Source of the DNA: Diphasiastrum complanatum | Taxonomy: Eukaryota; Streptophyta; Lycopodiopsida; Lycopodiales; Lycopodiaceae | Direction: 5' to 3' | DNA length: 64,000 nucleotides | Assembly: GCA_029204225.1 (NCBI GenBank) | Contig: CM055105.1 | Span: 11,098,601-11,162,600, forward strand | Shown here: positions 43,953-57,591 of the stretch, piece after piece | Layout: each line of letters starts with the position of its first letter | Numbering within the stretch: the first letter of the stretch is position 1 | Program-made: the position numbers and the translations under genes | The notes under the pieces: generated by a model | The model's database searches: none | Seen by the model: the letters and a program-made list of their open reading frames with translations, nothing else | Told to the model about the DNA's origin: nothing

Positions 43953-46247
43953 ATTTTGAGTATTAAAATAGATTTTTGTTTTTATTTTTTCTTTTTAATT
44001 ACAATTAAACTTTGATGTGATAGGTGTAGGCTATTGTGGCTACTTTTTAAAAGGTGTGTAAGGTGTAGTAAGTTCGATGGTGAGCTGCCCTCCGCCTGTC
44101 AAAAAGGGCTAGAACACAAAGATAGGAACCTAACTAAGCCAAGTTGCTACATTTAGATGCTTTCTACTTTATCCTAACACTACCCCACTTTAACACTACC
44201 CTTACTAACAGTAGCACATCCATACATCATGATTGAGAGTGAAAAGAGAGAGGGAGAGATAGGGATGGATAGAATGAGTAGAGAAATAGGAAGACTCAGA
44301 AGGAGGTGAGTTGGAGGTTAGCTCATTTGCTCATTATGCATGTTAATGAAAAAACTTTAACTAATGAAAACAAGAACAATGAAAATGGAAAATAATAGAG
44401 AAAATAACACAATAGCATTAGCAAGAGTGATTAGCAAATGAGAATGCTTGCTCTCCAAAATGGTAGAGTTTCTTCCTTCTCATCTTTGGGATGGCCCTTG
44501 CCCCTTGATTCCTATTGGCTACTTGCAAATGATGGGATTGAAGTCCACACCATCCACAAGAAACACAAACTAATCTATGGTGTAGGAAGAAGCACACCCC
44601 ACCTACCACCATTTGACTTTTGACTAACTCAAAAAACTTAGTAACATAAACTTAATTTAGACTTTGGCCTCTAATATTATTTGTAATTACCTACCCAAAG
44701 TCTAGTTTAATCCAAAAAGATTATTTACAAGTGCTCATTGGTCCATGTCACGCAGGATGCTGTGACCCTCGCATCTTATTTCTACTAATTTTGACATTTT
44801 ATTTATGTACAAGCACGACCAGAATACCCCCCAACAAGGCCCATAGCCTGAAGTAGTGTAGGTCCCTCGACACTATAATGGCTTAGTAGAGGCTACGTTT
44901 GGCGCATCATTGCTGCATCATATATCCTGTAATCTCTTCCATAAATTCCAGCTGCTTTGCAAATACAAGTTGAAATCAAATTCTAAACATACTACACTTG
45001 CATTAATCCACATAACTGAAACAAGAAACTATTCTAGCAGCATTTTAGAAGTCCAAGAATCAAGAAACCAACCAGTCTTTTGATTATTGGACATCCCAAG
45101 ATCATCAAGAACAGGGTTGTAAGGGGATATGCAAGAATTACATCACATACCCAGCCTATTTAGTTTACCTGAATGCTAATTCCTACATTAATCCACAAAC
45201 AAGAAATAAAAACTAATCCACTCTAGGAAAGCGGGAAATCTAATCCACTCTACGATCCACAACCACACACAAAGGATGGAAGGGCATGATCATAGGAGCA
45301 TCACTCAAGAAAACCGCCATGATCAAGGAGCTTAGTGTTGTATCAAACTCGTGGAGGCTCTTCTCATTTGGACATGGAGTAGATACAATGCATAAAAAGC
45401 TCCTCTTCTCAAAGAGGGAGTCTCTTAAATAAGCAAGAGAGCTCCTTAGGTAACATCCTAGTGGCATTTCCACATTACACAAATTGCAAGTGGAACAATG
45501 CTCTCCACTAGAGGTCACCATCAAAAGGTGGCTCACTCTACTTTCTTTAAGAGAGGTCTACTTGCATTTATTACTTTGACTAGAAATACTAGTTCCTACA
45601 TGGTCATTCCCTTTTTCAAGATTCACCATGAGGCTTACACAGTTCTTGCTTGTCATTACTAACTACTATTCCTTGGCTCTCATACTCGGCTCTCAGTCTT
45701 TGTTCGTCTCATCTTCTCAGAGACCTCCCAAGTCATGAGGTCACATCCCAAAACACACATTCTCATGTTGTGATATTGGGCTTTTTCAACTTGGTTAATT
45801 TATATCGTAGTATATTAATTGGCATTATTTGATCTTGTTTTTATAAAATTTAATTTTATTTTGAGAAGCTTTCAAAGGAACCTCAACCTTATCTTAGTCA
45901 ACCAGTCATCCCTTACTTTTAAATCTTTGATTATTTTATCGACTAGAATCAGTCAGTGTCTTGACAAATAATAGTAATTATTGGATCTCTTGTGTTTGAA
46001 GTTGCTGGACTTCTTTTCAAGAGTGTATTTCAATCTTAGAAAGTACAAAAGTTCATAAGATTGTAGATTGATAATTTGTTGATTAAGTATCTTCCATTCT
46101 ATTTGCTGGATTTGCTAGGTTTGGTGCAAGAAAGAGATTTGAGAGGTTCCATATCTTTGTGATTCCTTCTTGAGTTCATATGTTGACATTCAAGAGAATG
46201 CTTTGTGCATTGGAATAGGTTGAAAGAGAAGATCAAGTCATTGCACC
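43953..46247. other. Intergenic stretch without a supported gene
   Basis: No domain-bearing frame, LTR pair or RNA gene. The last ~300 bases resemble the untranslated leader of the copia gag that starts at 46,248. Confidence 0.55.
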
Positions 46248-46680
46248 ATGGCTACAAATAATGAAGTCTTTATGTTGGAAAGCAATGATAGGCTTACCTC
46301 AAGCAACTATTCTACTTGGGAGGTGAGAATGGAGTCTCTCCTTGAGATGAATGAGTTGATGGATATTGTTGTACATGTGGAGGAAATACAGTTGGCACCT
46401 CAAGAAAAATTGAGGTATGATAGGAGGGAAAAGAAAGCTCTTCATAAGAAGATTTATGAGTCCAAGTCTACGTCAAGGGTACTAACCCTTAGGATGCAAA
46501 TATCTTAATGTATGCAAAAGAAGGATGAAAGTGCTCATGATTCTGTTTTGAGGGCTAAGGCATTGAATGATGAATTATCATGTATTGATGAGAGCATCAA
46601 GGAAGTAGAACTTGTTCAAGTTGTTCTTAATGGCTTGTTGGATGATCATGCTAGTCTTGTTCTCATCTTTTTCTCTTTTT
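46248..46680 (+). pseudogene. Copia gag fragment (A/C family), internally deleted
   Basis: ATG 46,248 opens MATNNEVFMLESNDRLTSSN, YSTWEVRMESLLEMNELMDI. The central ALHMIKMNV...W.SL part is missing (KALHKKIYES). After a stop at 46,506 come SVLRAKALNDELSCIDESIK and VELVQVVLNGLLDDHA. It ends before the zinc knuckle. Confidence 0.85.
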
Positions 46681-46773
46681 AAACTTGCAGTGTTAGTTGT
46701 TGCTCTTGCATTTAAACCAGCCAACATATTTTCCTACCAATTCAAAAAACAAAAATTATTAGAATTTAAAAAA

Positions 46774-46776
<3 letters not shown>

Positions 46777-46857
<81 letters not shown>
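46777..46857. repeat. (TA)n microsatellite
   Basis: 81 bases of pure TA. Confidence 0.97.
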
Positions 46858-46860
<3 letters not shown>

Positions 46861-47729
46861 ATGCTAACAAAAAATTTAATAGCTCAACACTAATCACTTT
46901 GATTTGTACATATACGTAATAATCCAACATGTCCATTTTTATGAATAATATAATAGTATGATCTAATAAAAAAATGTAAGTACCTGCTTGTGTACTGCAC
47001 AAGAAATAGACACATTGTTTTTCAGTGATTTTGCAGCATTTGATTTTTACTTTATACAAAAACAAAACAAAACGTCAACGTAATTTTGCAAGCTCAAAAA
47101 TTAAAATTTTAAATCAAAAATTAAAGTGACATTATCAGTATATCTTAAATCAACTTGAATATTAAGCATAAATGTACAAGAAACATTTTTTCATCTATTC
47201 TATAATTTACTCACAAATGATTATGTTATAACGTTTCTATCTTTGATATTAATTTGTTACTCATTATAACTGAACCATAATAATCTTTGTTACAAAATCC
47301 AATCTAAATTGGCACATAAAAGTGAACAATAAAAAATCATCCAATAAATATTTTGAAAGCATATTTACTTTTTTGTTTGATGGAGCTTTTGATGCCATGC
47401 TTGATAAGACAGATGACTCTTTTCTCATCTGTCTTTTACAACCAATATTGTCTCTTTTGAATCAGAAAAACAAATATATAGATTTTATAATGATTAATAT
47501 GTATACAAAATATTTGATTATGTAAAGGATAAAAAATGAATAAGAAATATTATTATTTCAAATAGATTCTTTAAAAAAAAAAATGAAAAAACAATCATTA
47601 AAATAAATAAAATTACTAAAAAATTTGTAAAATGTAATCTATTTTATATAGAATATTTTATTATAATCATGTAAAACATATGGTTCACATTTTTTTTAAC
47701 AAACATAAGATATGCATCTTTCAAATATT
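46858..47729. other. AT-rich stretch; possible 3' exons of the Ptta-like gene
   Basis: Very AT-rich with poly-A/T runs. A short minus-strand coding-like patch may exist near 47,400-47,480, but no motif supports it. Confidence 0.4.
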
Positions 47730-49430
47730 ACCTCCACACCCTCACGTGTTTGAAGATTAGTTGTAGAAGGTGGAAAAAATGGTAATGCTGAAGAAGTGGG
47801 CTCAAAAGTCTCCAATGCTTTCTCTTGAAATAATATCATTCTTTTGAGGACTTGTTTCTTGGTTGTTTTCTTCATATTTCTGTTACAACATGCATACTAA
47901 ATTATCGTAATAAAACCTTTGATAGAAGTCTCATAAATATAACATAGTGATTTAACTATAATATATACACAAATATAGCTATGTAGGTGATGAGAAATTA
48001 TATAATAAACTAAATTAAGACAGAAAAATGTATCTTTATTATCATCTTTATTATTTTTATTCCCACGTAACCAGCTCTTCCTCTGTGAGCCATATTTGTT
48101 TGCTTGGCTCGAATTTCTTTATTTTTTTGGCTAATCGTCTTCTCCCATGCAAAATTGAATCATTACAACTTTAGTCATTTTTATACTTCACAGGAAAGTT
48201 ATGTAATTGTATATCATCTACAACTACACATAATAGTATTTGAATAAACAAACTTTAAAATGTTTTACCTGAAATTTCTCATCATTGATCCTTTCTTGGA
48301 TGCGTCTCCGTTGCTCTTCATTCAACCACATTGGCTTGATTGGCCCAACTCCACTTGATTTGGCATTCAATTCAATACTTGATGATATGCTTTTCCATCT
48401 TCGAAAAACTTTTTGACAAAAACGCTTTAAAGAATTTTTCTGAAAATGAGCAATCGTATTGTGCCTATGTTTATTAAAAAAAAAAAAAAAGTTGCTAGAA
48501 AAATATTTGCATTATTACTTATTTATATCTAATTTATGAAATATACCTATTTCTAAAATTGGAATATATCCAATTTCACAAATCTATATAAAAAAGTCAA
48601 TGATGTCATAAGGAAAAGCTTAGAAACAATATACGAACAGCTCAAAAAGTCAAAGGATCTAAGTCAAAATAGAAATATGAAATTCAATAAACAAAAAATC
48701 TTAGCCAAACATCATTGCTTATGTTTCATCAGTAGCCAAGCATAAGTTGCTAACTGGGTTTCGAAGGAATATATAACTAAGCATAATCATCAAATTACCT
48801 GTATACTTTGTTGAACCGCATCTTTATGCATTTGAGGCACATCTCGAATAGAAGGTAAGATGATGTTAATCTTTGATCTCACAACCCCAAAAAGTGTTTG
48901 TGAGAACTCATCTCTTAAATCATCGATAAGTTGTCCATCACCATTCATTGAAATGTGTACTTTTCCACCCTCTACATGTGCAACTCTTTTTGCTATCCTA
49001 TTTATTCTCCTCATGGCATTTACTCTGTCCTTGTCCATGGATCTTCTTTTTTGAAATTCTTGTGAAGTAAGAAAAGACATGCTGATGTCATCATTATCAT
49101 GAGCATCAATGTCAGGAGTACATATTGGAGAGTCATCATCCATCTCATCCAAAACCATCCTTCTTTTGCGAGAAGGACATGAAACTCTAAAATGAGACTG
49201 TAAAGGAGACCGCACTGATGCATCACTACATCTAGGCAATAAATCATGAGAGTTGTCGATGTAATGATCTTGGATATTAGGCACTGATGTAGTTTTCAAT
49301 TTGTATGTCAAATATCATGATCAATGGGATGTGCATTTACATGTGCTTCATGACTAAAAGATGTTGGATTACTATCTTCTTGCAAGCTTTCATGTCTACT
49401 TTTATTAGAATGTCTACTACGTCTATCCAT
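47730..49430 (-). pseudogene. Ptta/transposase_24-like gene, multi-exon
   Basis: Exon 1 starts at ATG 49,430 (MDRRSRHSNKSRHESLQ), with a one-base frameshift near 49,312. It continues to a GT donor after 48,799 with RKRRMVLDEMDDDSPIC and VHISMNGDGQLIDDLRDEFS, then INIILPSIRDVPQMHKDA. Exon 2 is 48,439-48,269 (57 codons, phase 0 at both ends): FCQKVFRRWKSISSSIELNA, PIKPMWLNEEQRRRIQERIN. Exon 3 near 48,130-48,058 encodes NKEIRAKQTNMAHRGRAGY, and exon 4 about 47,880-47,730 starts KKTTKKQVLKRM. The N-G-Q...G..VR..I....W..VP pattern, a W-rich second part and N..NR.KQ...H..G fit plant transposase_24 (Ptta/En/Spm). Splice joins are clean apart from the frameshift and exon 3 acceptor. Confidence 0.6.
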
Positions 49431-51134
<1,704 letters not shown>

Positions 51135-51161
51135 GATGAAAAGCTTATAGCTCTAAGTTTT

Positions 51162-51889
<728 letters not shown>

Positions 51890-52684
51890 ATGCTGATAAG
51901 CAGTAGCGCAATAGCAATCTCTAAAAAAGTAAATGTTTGAATCTGAAGAGCTAGGTGTGTAGCCGTGATCAATAAGGAACATATTGATCCTTTGAAACCA
52001 TGCTCGAGTAGACTGCTTTAAGCCATAAAGTGCCTTATGGAGTTTACACACATGATTGGGTTTACCCTCGATAATATAATCTTCGGGTTGCACCATGTAA
52101 ATGTCTTCTTCGATAACTCCATTGAGATATGTTGTATGTTCATCCATTTGATGTATATCCAAATCTGCTACAATGACAAATGATAGCAAAAGTCAAATAG
52201 AAAAATGCTTGACTATTGGACTGAAGGTCTCAGTGTAATCGACGTTGTGTACCTAAGAAAATCCTCTGGTGACAAGTCGTGTCTTTCTTCTGTTGATGCT
52301 TCCGTCTGCATTGTACTTGACTTTGAAAATCCATTTGCATTCAACTACGGTTCTAGTAGCAGGTAATTCGACAATTGTCCTGTCTGTTTCTTGATAAGAG
52401 ATGAATACTCTTTATCTATAGCTTCTTTCCAGAGATCTGAATCAAGTTGACTGAGTGCCTCTTGGACAGACGTCGGTTCTTGAACAAGGTAGGCTGCAGA
52501 CTCGTCGATATACCTGTGAGGTGGTCTACTAGTTCTTGATGATCTTCTGGGTAATAGAGGAAGTTGATCATTTCCATCATACTATAGTTGTTGAACTGCA
52601 ACATCATCATCTTCTGATTCGTCGTTGATTTGTTGTTCGTCGAAAGTAGAAGAGCTTGGACCTTCAATGGGAATAGTCGACTGA
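51890..52684 (-). pseudogene. Copia element I: post-integrase linker and RT
   Basis: Minus strand from 52,684: acidic/Ser linker (PSSSTFDEQQINDESEDDD), RSSRTSRPPHRYID, SQLDSDLWKEAIDKEYSSL, RT TVVECKWIFKVKYNADGSI, DLDIHQMDEHTTYLNGVIEE, LHKALYGLKQSTRAWFQRIN and SDSNIYFF. It ends before YVDD. Stops interrupt it. The upstream half of the element should lie beyond the CACTA-like insertion and array to the right. Confidence 0.85.
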
Positions 52685-52984
52685 CACTACAACACCTGTC
52701 GTGATTTGCGACATGTTTTGCGACGTGAATCATGAGTTTACTTTTTCTTTAATTCGTCACGGACATAAAAAAAAACACGTCGTTATAAGGCCGTCGGAAT
52801 CTGACGTCCTTAAAACACATTGCAATCCAAGACACACAAGTTGCCGAAATCCTAAAACAAAAATCTCGATCAATAAAGAGCAATCCAATGTGGACGGCGC
52901 AATCTGATGTCCAAAGACGTCGCTTGTGATCTGATGTGGATGTCGCATTGCGACGTCCAAAAAACCTGTTGGATTTTGACTTGC
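52685..52984 (+). mobile_element. CACTA-like terminus with GACGTC-rich subterminal repeats
   Basis: Starts CACTACAACACCTGTCGTG, the CACTA(CAA) end typical of En/Spm elements, inside copia I RT linker. TGA precedes it (possible 3-bp target duplication). The next 290 bases hold repeated TTGCGAC, GACGTC and ATCTGATGT words, as in subterminal regions. The opposite end is not in the window, so this rests on one terminus. Confidence 0.45.
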
Positions 52985-54817
52985 TTACGCCTACAAGCTT
53001 TACTTCCGGCGCCGGCGGCGCCAACATTGTCCCCGGCGCCAGCAGCACCCCAGCCGCTCCCGGCGCCACTGTGACCAGAATACAGCCGGCGCCAAGTCCC
53101 TATGGCTGAAAATCTTTGATCGGTTTTAGCGAAGTCCAGAGAGCTCAGATCGATGTGCAATCGCCTCACACGATCTAGGCATGATTAAAGGAAGCTCAGT
53201 AAACTCTAGAGACAGAGAAAACGTGCTTTTACCAGCCTGGGTAGAGTAGTTGGTATTAGGGGAGGTGGCCATTGTTTGGGGTTCATCGGGACGATCGTTG
53301 TGCAAGGTGCTGCCCACGGTGTAAGCACAGGTGCGTCCACGTTGGGGGTGGTCGGCAAAACGGGGGCTTGATGAGTCAAGGTGCTCCCCTTGAGGCGTAA
53401 GCGCGATCAGTTTCCGCGGCTCGGGCCTGGCGCCGTCTGGACGTAGGACAGATGAGGCAATGCGCTGCCATTAGGCACGGTCTGTGCCCTGTGGGGTGCG
53501 GGGTGACATATTCGCGATAGCCACCGTTCGTTTAGCTATAAGGGCTATCGACCAAATTTGGTGGGGGCGTTACTGAGGCGACGCACTGCCTAACGGTGAA
53601 AGCACGGGTGCGTCCACGATTGGGGTGGTATGCGGTCGATCGTTTAGCTATAAGGGCTATCGACTAGATTTGGTGGGGGCGTCACTGAGGCAATGTGCTG
53701 TTCAACGGTGAAAGCACGGGGTCGTCCACGGGGGTGGTATGTTCAAGGATAGCTGCCGATCGTTTAGCTATAAGGGCTATCGAGCAAAAAGTGGTGGGGC
53801 GTGACCGAGGCAATGTGCTGCTTAATGGTGAAAGCACGGATAGTTGGAGGGGTGTTCTCTGTGGGCTCGTCCTGTGATCCCTCTGTATGGGCGCGGCCAG
53901 GCAAAGGTCCTTTGGCAGGACTATCTCAAAGGTCTTTGTTACCTGTTAGTGAACCTGCCTGAGTGTCTTGCTTGCATGTATTCGTGGTGAGGTTTGCATG
54001 ATTGCTTGTGATACAAGGAGCTGATGGCTTGAGAAGGGACCTTTCTTTTGAAGGCTGACGCCATCAAACAAAGAGGACTACAGAACATGGGGGCGGATTC
54101 GCAGTTCAAGTACTCGCACGTGAACGGCAACGAAACGACTGCATGTTTGCAAAGGATGGATGGCTAGCCTATTTCTTGGGTTACTTTCGTTTGCGACGAC
54201 GCCCACCAAACGCAAGCAGGAAGTCAAAAGTTTGAAAGAGCAATTTCAAGGGAGATCTTCTATGGAGCAGTTGGTCTTCATTTGGGATGGCTACCTTCGA
54301 GACTGAAACTCACTGAAATGACAAGGAGAGAAATCAAGGTGCAGAAGCAACAAGGCGCGGAGTGGACCATGAAGTATCCTTTGGCTTAGGGAGCCCTGAT
54401 ACCTGTGCGGAATCGATCAAATCTGGAGATCGGGGAGCTCAACACAAAGTGCATCAAGGACAAATCAGGAGCTCAAAGGAGTTCCAGTGTCAGAAGTCAG
54501 AAGCGACAGGGGCGAACATCTCACAGAAAGGCCTTTGTCACCAGTCAATAAGGTTCTTGGGTTTTACGAAAGCAATACAAAATCTACGCTTTTCCCAGAC
54601 AAAGTGATATTTTCAAAGTTAAGTAATTTTTCAATACAAAGAGCTGAGCCTCCGACTTGTGGCGTGCCAGCTTCAATGTTAATAAAAAGTGGCCAGTAAA
54701 TTGAGTACTGTGCCAAGTAGCTCAAATGTATAGTTAATTTTTGGGAGACACCTTCACTTTAACCTGACATCTGATGAGGACATCAGATTTTATAAAGGTC
54801 GGGTGGATGTCGTAAAG
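52985..54817. repeat. Array unit 1, 932-bp internal deletion
   Basis: Identical order to other units, but the segment equivalent to 55,102-56,033 is missing at 53,270 (GGAGGTGGCCATTG), and 9 bases are missing near 53,931. The lost part contains AATAAA and the primer-site match. Confidence 0.9.
53300..53850. repeat. Subrepeats inside the array unit (~112-120 bp, three to four copies)
   Basis: CGTTTAGCTATAAGGGCTAT recurs at 53,529, 53,641 and 53,761. Each is followed by a GTGCTG...AACGGTGAAAGCACGG box, and a fourth box without the first part lies near 53,308. The same layout recurs in every later unit (56,291, 59,066 and 61,840 regions). Confidence 0.88.
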
Positions 54818-55275
54818 TTACGCCTACAAGCTTTACTTCCGGCGCCGGCGGCGCCAACATTGTCCCCGGCGCCAGCAGCACCCCAGCCGCTCCCGGCGCC
54901 ACTGTGACCAGAATACAGCCGGCGCCAAGTCCCTATGGCTGAAAATCTTTGATCGGTTTTAGCGAAGTCCAGAGAGCTCAGATCGATGTGCAATCGCCTC
55001 ACACGATCTAGGCATGATTAAAGGAAGCTCAGTAAACTCTAGAGACAGAGAAAACGTGCTTTTACCAGCCTGGGTAGAGTACTTGGTATGAGGGGAGGTG
55101 GCGAATCCCACCAAAAGTATAGGGGAGTGCGGGTTGCGACTCAGGGAGAGCTCCAACCAAGTGTCAGCCTCCCTTGCTGGAATGTTGTCCTGGCGCTTGC
55201 CTTGGCACGCCAGCGCCCCGGAGACTCGGGTCGGTCACACACTCGAAATGTAACCTTCTCAGATTTATCAATAAA
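54791..55275 (+). promoter_or_regulatory. TATA-like and polyadenylation-like signals around the array unit boundary
   Basis: TATAAA at 54,791 (in TTTTATAAAGG) and AATAAA at 55,270, both repeated per unit and both upstream of the primer-site match. This order (TATA, polyA signal, primer site) is what an LTR would show. Confidence 0.4.
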
Positions 55276-57591
55276 GTGGCATTTTCCTCAAGCTGACTGT
55301 GATCACCTTCTGGGTTTCAGTGTTCGGTAAAAGCGCCAGTTGTAAGGCCGCTTAAGACTTTTTAATTTGGCACATAGCCGAGGGTCGTATCCCGGGACGC
55401 CGGCGGTATGCCGTCGGGACCGTTCGGTCCGTGGCGCCAGCGGTATGCTGTCGGGACCATTTGGTCCAGGAAGTGGTTGTCTCCATATCTGTCGCGGCTT
55501 GTGGTTCTGAGTGTTCCTTGCATGAACGTGAATGGGCTAAGCTCTCGGGGAACGGGCTCTAACCTGTCGGCTGAGTTGGATGGCTTGCTCGGGTGGAAGT
55601 TACCTGTTTATGGCTGTCCAGTCTGGCGTGGTGCCAGGTTGGCTTCCAGCGCTCGTGACGAATCTTTCGGTTGGTTAAGTCTGATGTAAGTCAAACCACT
55701 TGCTTGGAATGGATGTTGCTCGTTTGTAAGGAAGCTTCGAGTTGGTTAAGTTTGATGTATGTCGGGCGACTTGCTAGGAGGAGAGTCACCCACATCGGGA
55801 CCCCCGATCTGGCACGGCGCCAGGTTGGATCTCAATGCTGGTTTCTGAACTTCCAGCTGCTTAAGTTTGATCGTTGTTGGCGAGCTGGCTGCTTGTATGT
55901 CAAGTGGGTTTGGACGGCAAGGGTTGAAGGCTGGGAAGCTAAGTCGTGGCTCCCGGCTCCCTTTGGGATGCCTGCGCTACATGTGGTATCAGAGCCGACT
56001 GGCCCGTCAGCTATGTGGATCTCACGGGGATGGCCATTGTTTGGGGTTCATCGGGACGATCGTTGTGCAAGGTGCTGCCCACGGTGTAAGCACGGGTGCG
56101 TCCACGTTGGGGGTGGTCGGCAAAACGGGGGCTTGATGAGTCAAGGTGCTCCCCTTGAGGCGTAAGCGCGGTCAGTTTCCGCGGCTCGGGCCTGGCGCCG
56201 TCTGCACGTAGGACAGATGAGGCAATGCGCTGCCATTAGGCACGGTCTGTGCCCTGTGGGGTGCGGGGTGACATATTCGCGATAGCCACCGTTCGTTTAG
56301 CTATAAGGGCTATCGACCAAATTTGGTGGGGGCGTTACTGAGGCGACGTGCTGCCTAACGGTGAAAGCACGGGTGCGTCCACGATTGGGGTGGTATGCGG
56401 TCGATCGTTTAGCTATAAGGGCTATCGACTAGATTTGGTGGGGGCGTCACTGAGGCAATGTGCTGTTCAACGGTGAAAGCACGGGGTCGTCCACGGGGGT
56501 GGTATGTTCAAGGATAGCTGCCGATCGTTTAGCTATAAGGGCTATCGAGCAAAAAGTGGTGGGGCGTGACCGAGGCAATGTGCTGCTTAATGGTGAAAGC
56601 ACGGATAGTTGGAGGGGTGTCCTCTGTGGGCTGGTCCTGTGATCCCTCTGTATGGGCGCGGCCAGGCAAAGGTCCTTTGGCAGGACTATCTCAAAGGGGG
56701 ACCTTGTCTTTGTTACCTGTTAGTGAACCTGCCTGAGTGTCTTGCTTGCATGTATTCGTGGTGAGGTTTGCATGATTGCTTGTGATACAAGGAGCTGATG
56801 GCTTGAGAAGGGACCTTTCTTTTGAAGGCTGATGCCATCAAACAAAGAGGACTACAGAACATGGGGGCGGATTCGCAGTTCAAGTACTCGCACGTGAACG
56901 GCAACGAAACGACTGCATGTTTGCAAAGGATGGATGGCTAGCCTATTTCTTGGGTTACTTTCGTTTGCGACGACGCCCACCAAACGCAAGCAGGAAGTCA
57001 AAAGTTGGAAAGAGCAATTTCAAGGGAGATCTTCTATGGAGCAGTTGGTCTTCATTTGGGATGGCTACCTTCGGAACTGAAACTCACTGAAATGACAAGG
57101 AGAGAAATCAAGGTGCAGAAGCAACAAGGCGCGGAGTGGACCATGAAGTATCCTTTGGCTTAGGGAGCCCTGATACCTGTGCGGAATCGATCAAATCTGG
57201 AGATCGGGGAGCTCAACACAAAGTGCATCAAGGACAAATCAGGAGCTCAAAGGAGTTCCAGTGTCAGAAGTCAGAAGCGACAGGGGCGAACATCTCACAG
57301 AAAGGCCTTTGTCACCAGTCAATAAGGTTCTTGGGTTTTACGAAAGCAATACAAAATCTACGCTTTTCCCAGACAAAGTGATATTTTCAAAGTTAAGTAA
57401 TTTTTCAATACAAAGAGCTGAGCCTCCGACTTGTGGCGTGCCAGCTTCAATGTTAATAAAAAGTGGCCAGTAAATTGAGTACTGTGCCAAGTAGCTCAAA
57501 TGTATAGTTAATTTTTGGGAGACACCTTCACTTTAACCTGACATCTGATGAGGACATCAGATTTTATAAAGGTCGGGTGGATGTCGTAAAG
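54818..57591. repeat. Array unit 2 (2,774 bp, complete)
   Basis: Reference copy. GGCGCC cluster 54,840-54,925; AATAAA 55,270; primer-site match 55,984-55,996; subrepeats 56,075-56,610; TATAAA near 57,564. Confidence 0.92.
55984..55996 (+). other. Primer-binding-site match in array unit 2
   Basis: TGGTATCAGAGCC, complementary to the 3' end of initiator-Met tRNA and identical to the primer sites of the copia elements here. It follows GCGCTACATG. Same site in units 3 and 4 at 58,758 and 61,532. Confidence 0.7.

Noticed and set aside
45240-45536. 98-codon minus-strand open frame
   Set aside because: No recognisable motif, no splice or promoter context, and compositional features like the surrounding intergenic DNA.
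55671-56165. Recurrent 164-codon and 93-codon open frames in each array unit
   Set aside because: They recur because units are almost identical. No domain or sensible composition is seen, and unit 1 lacks this region altogether.
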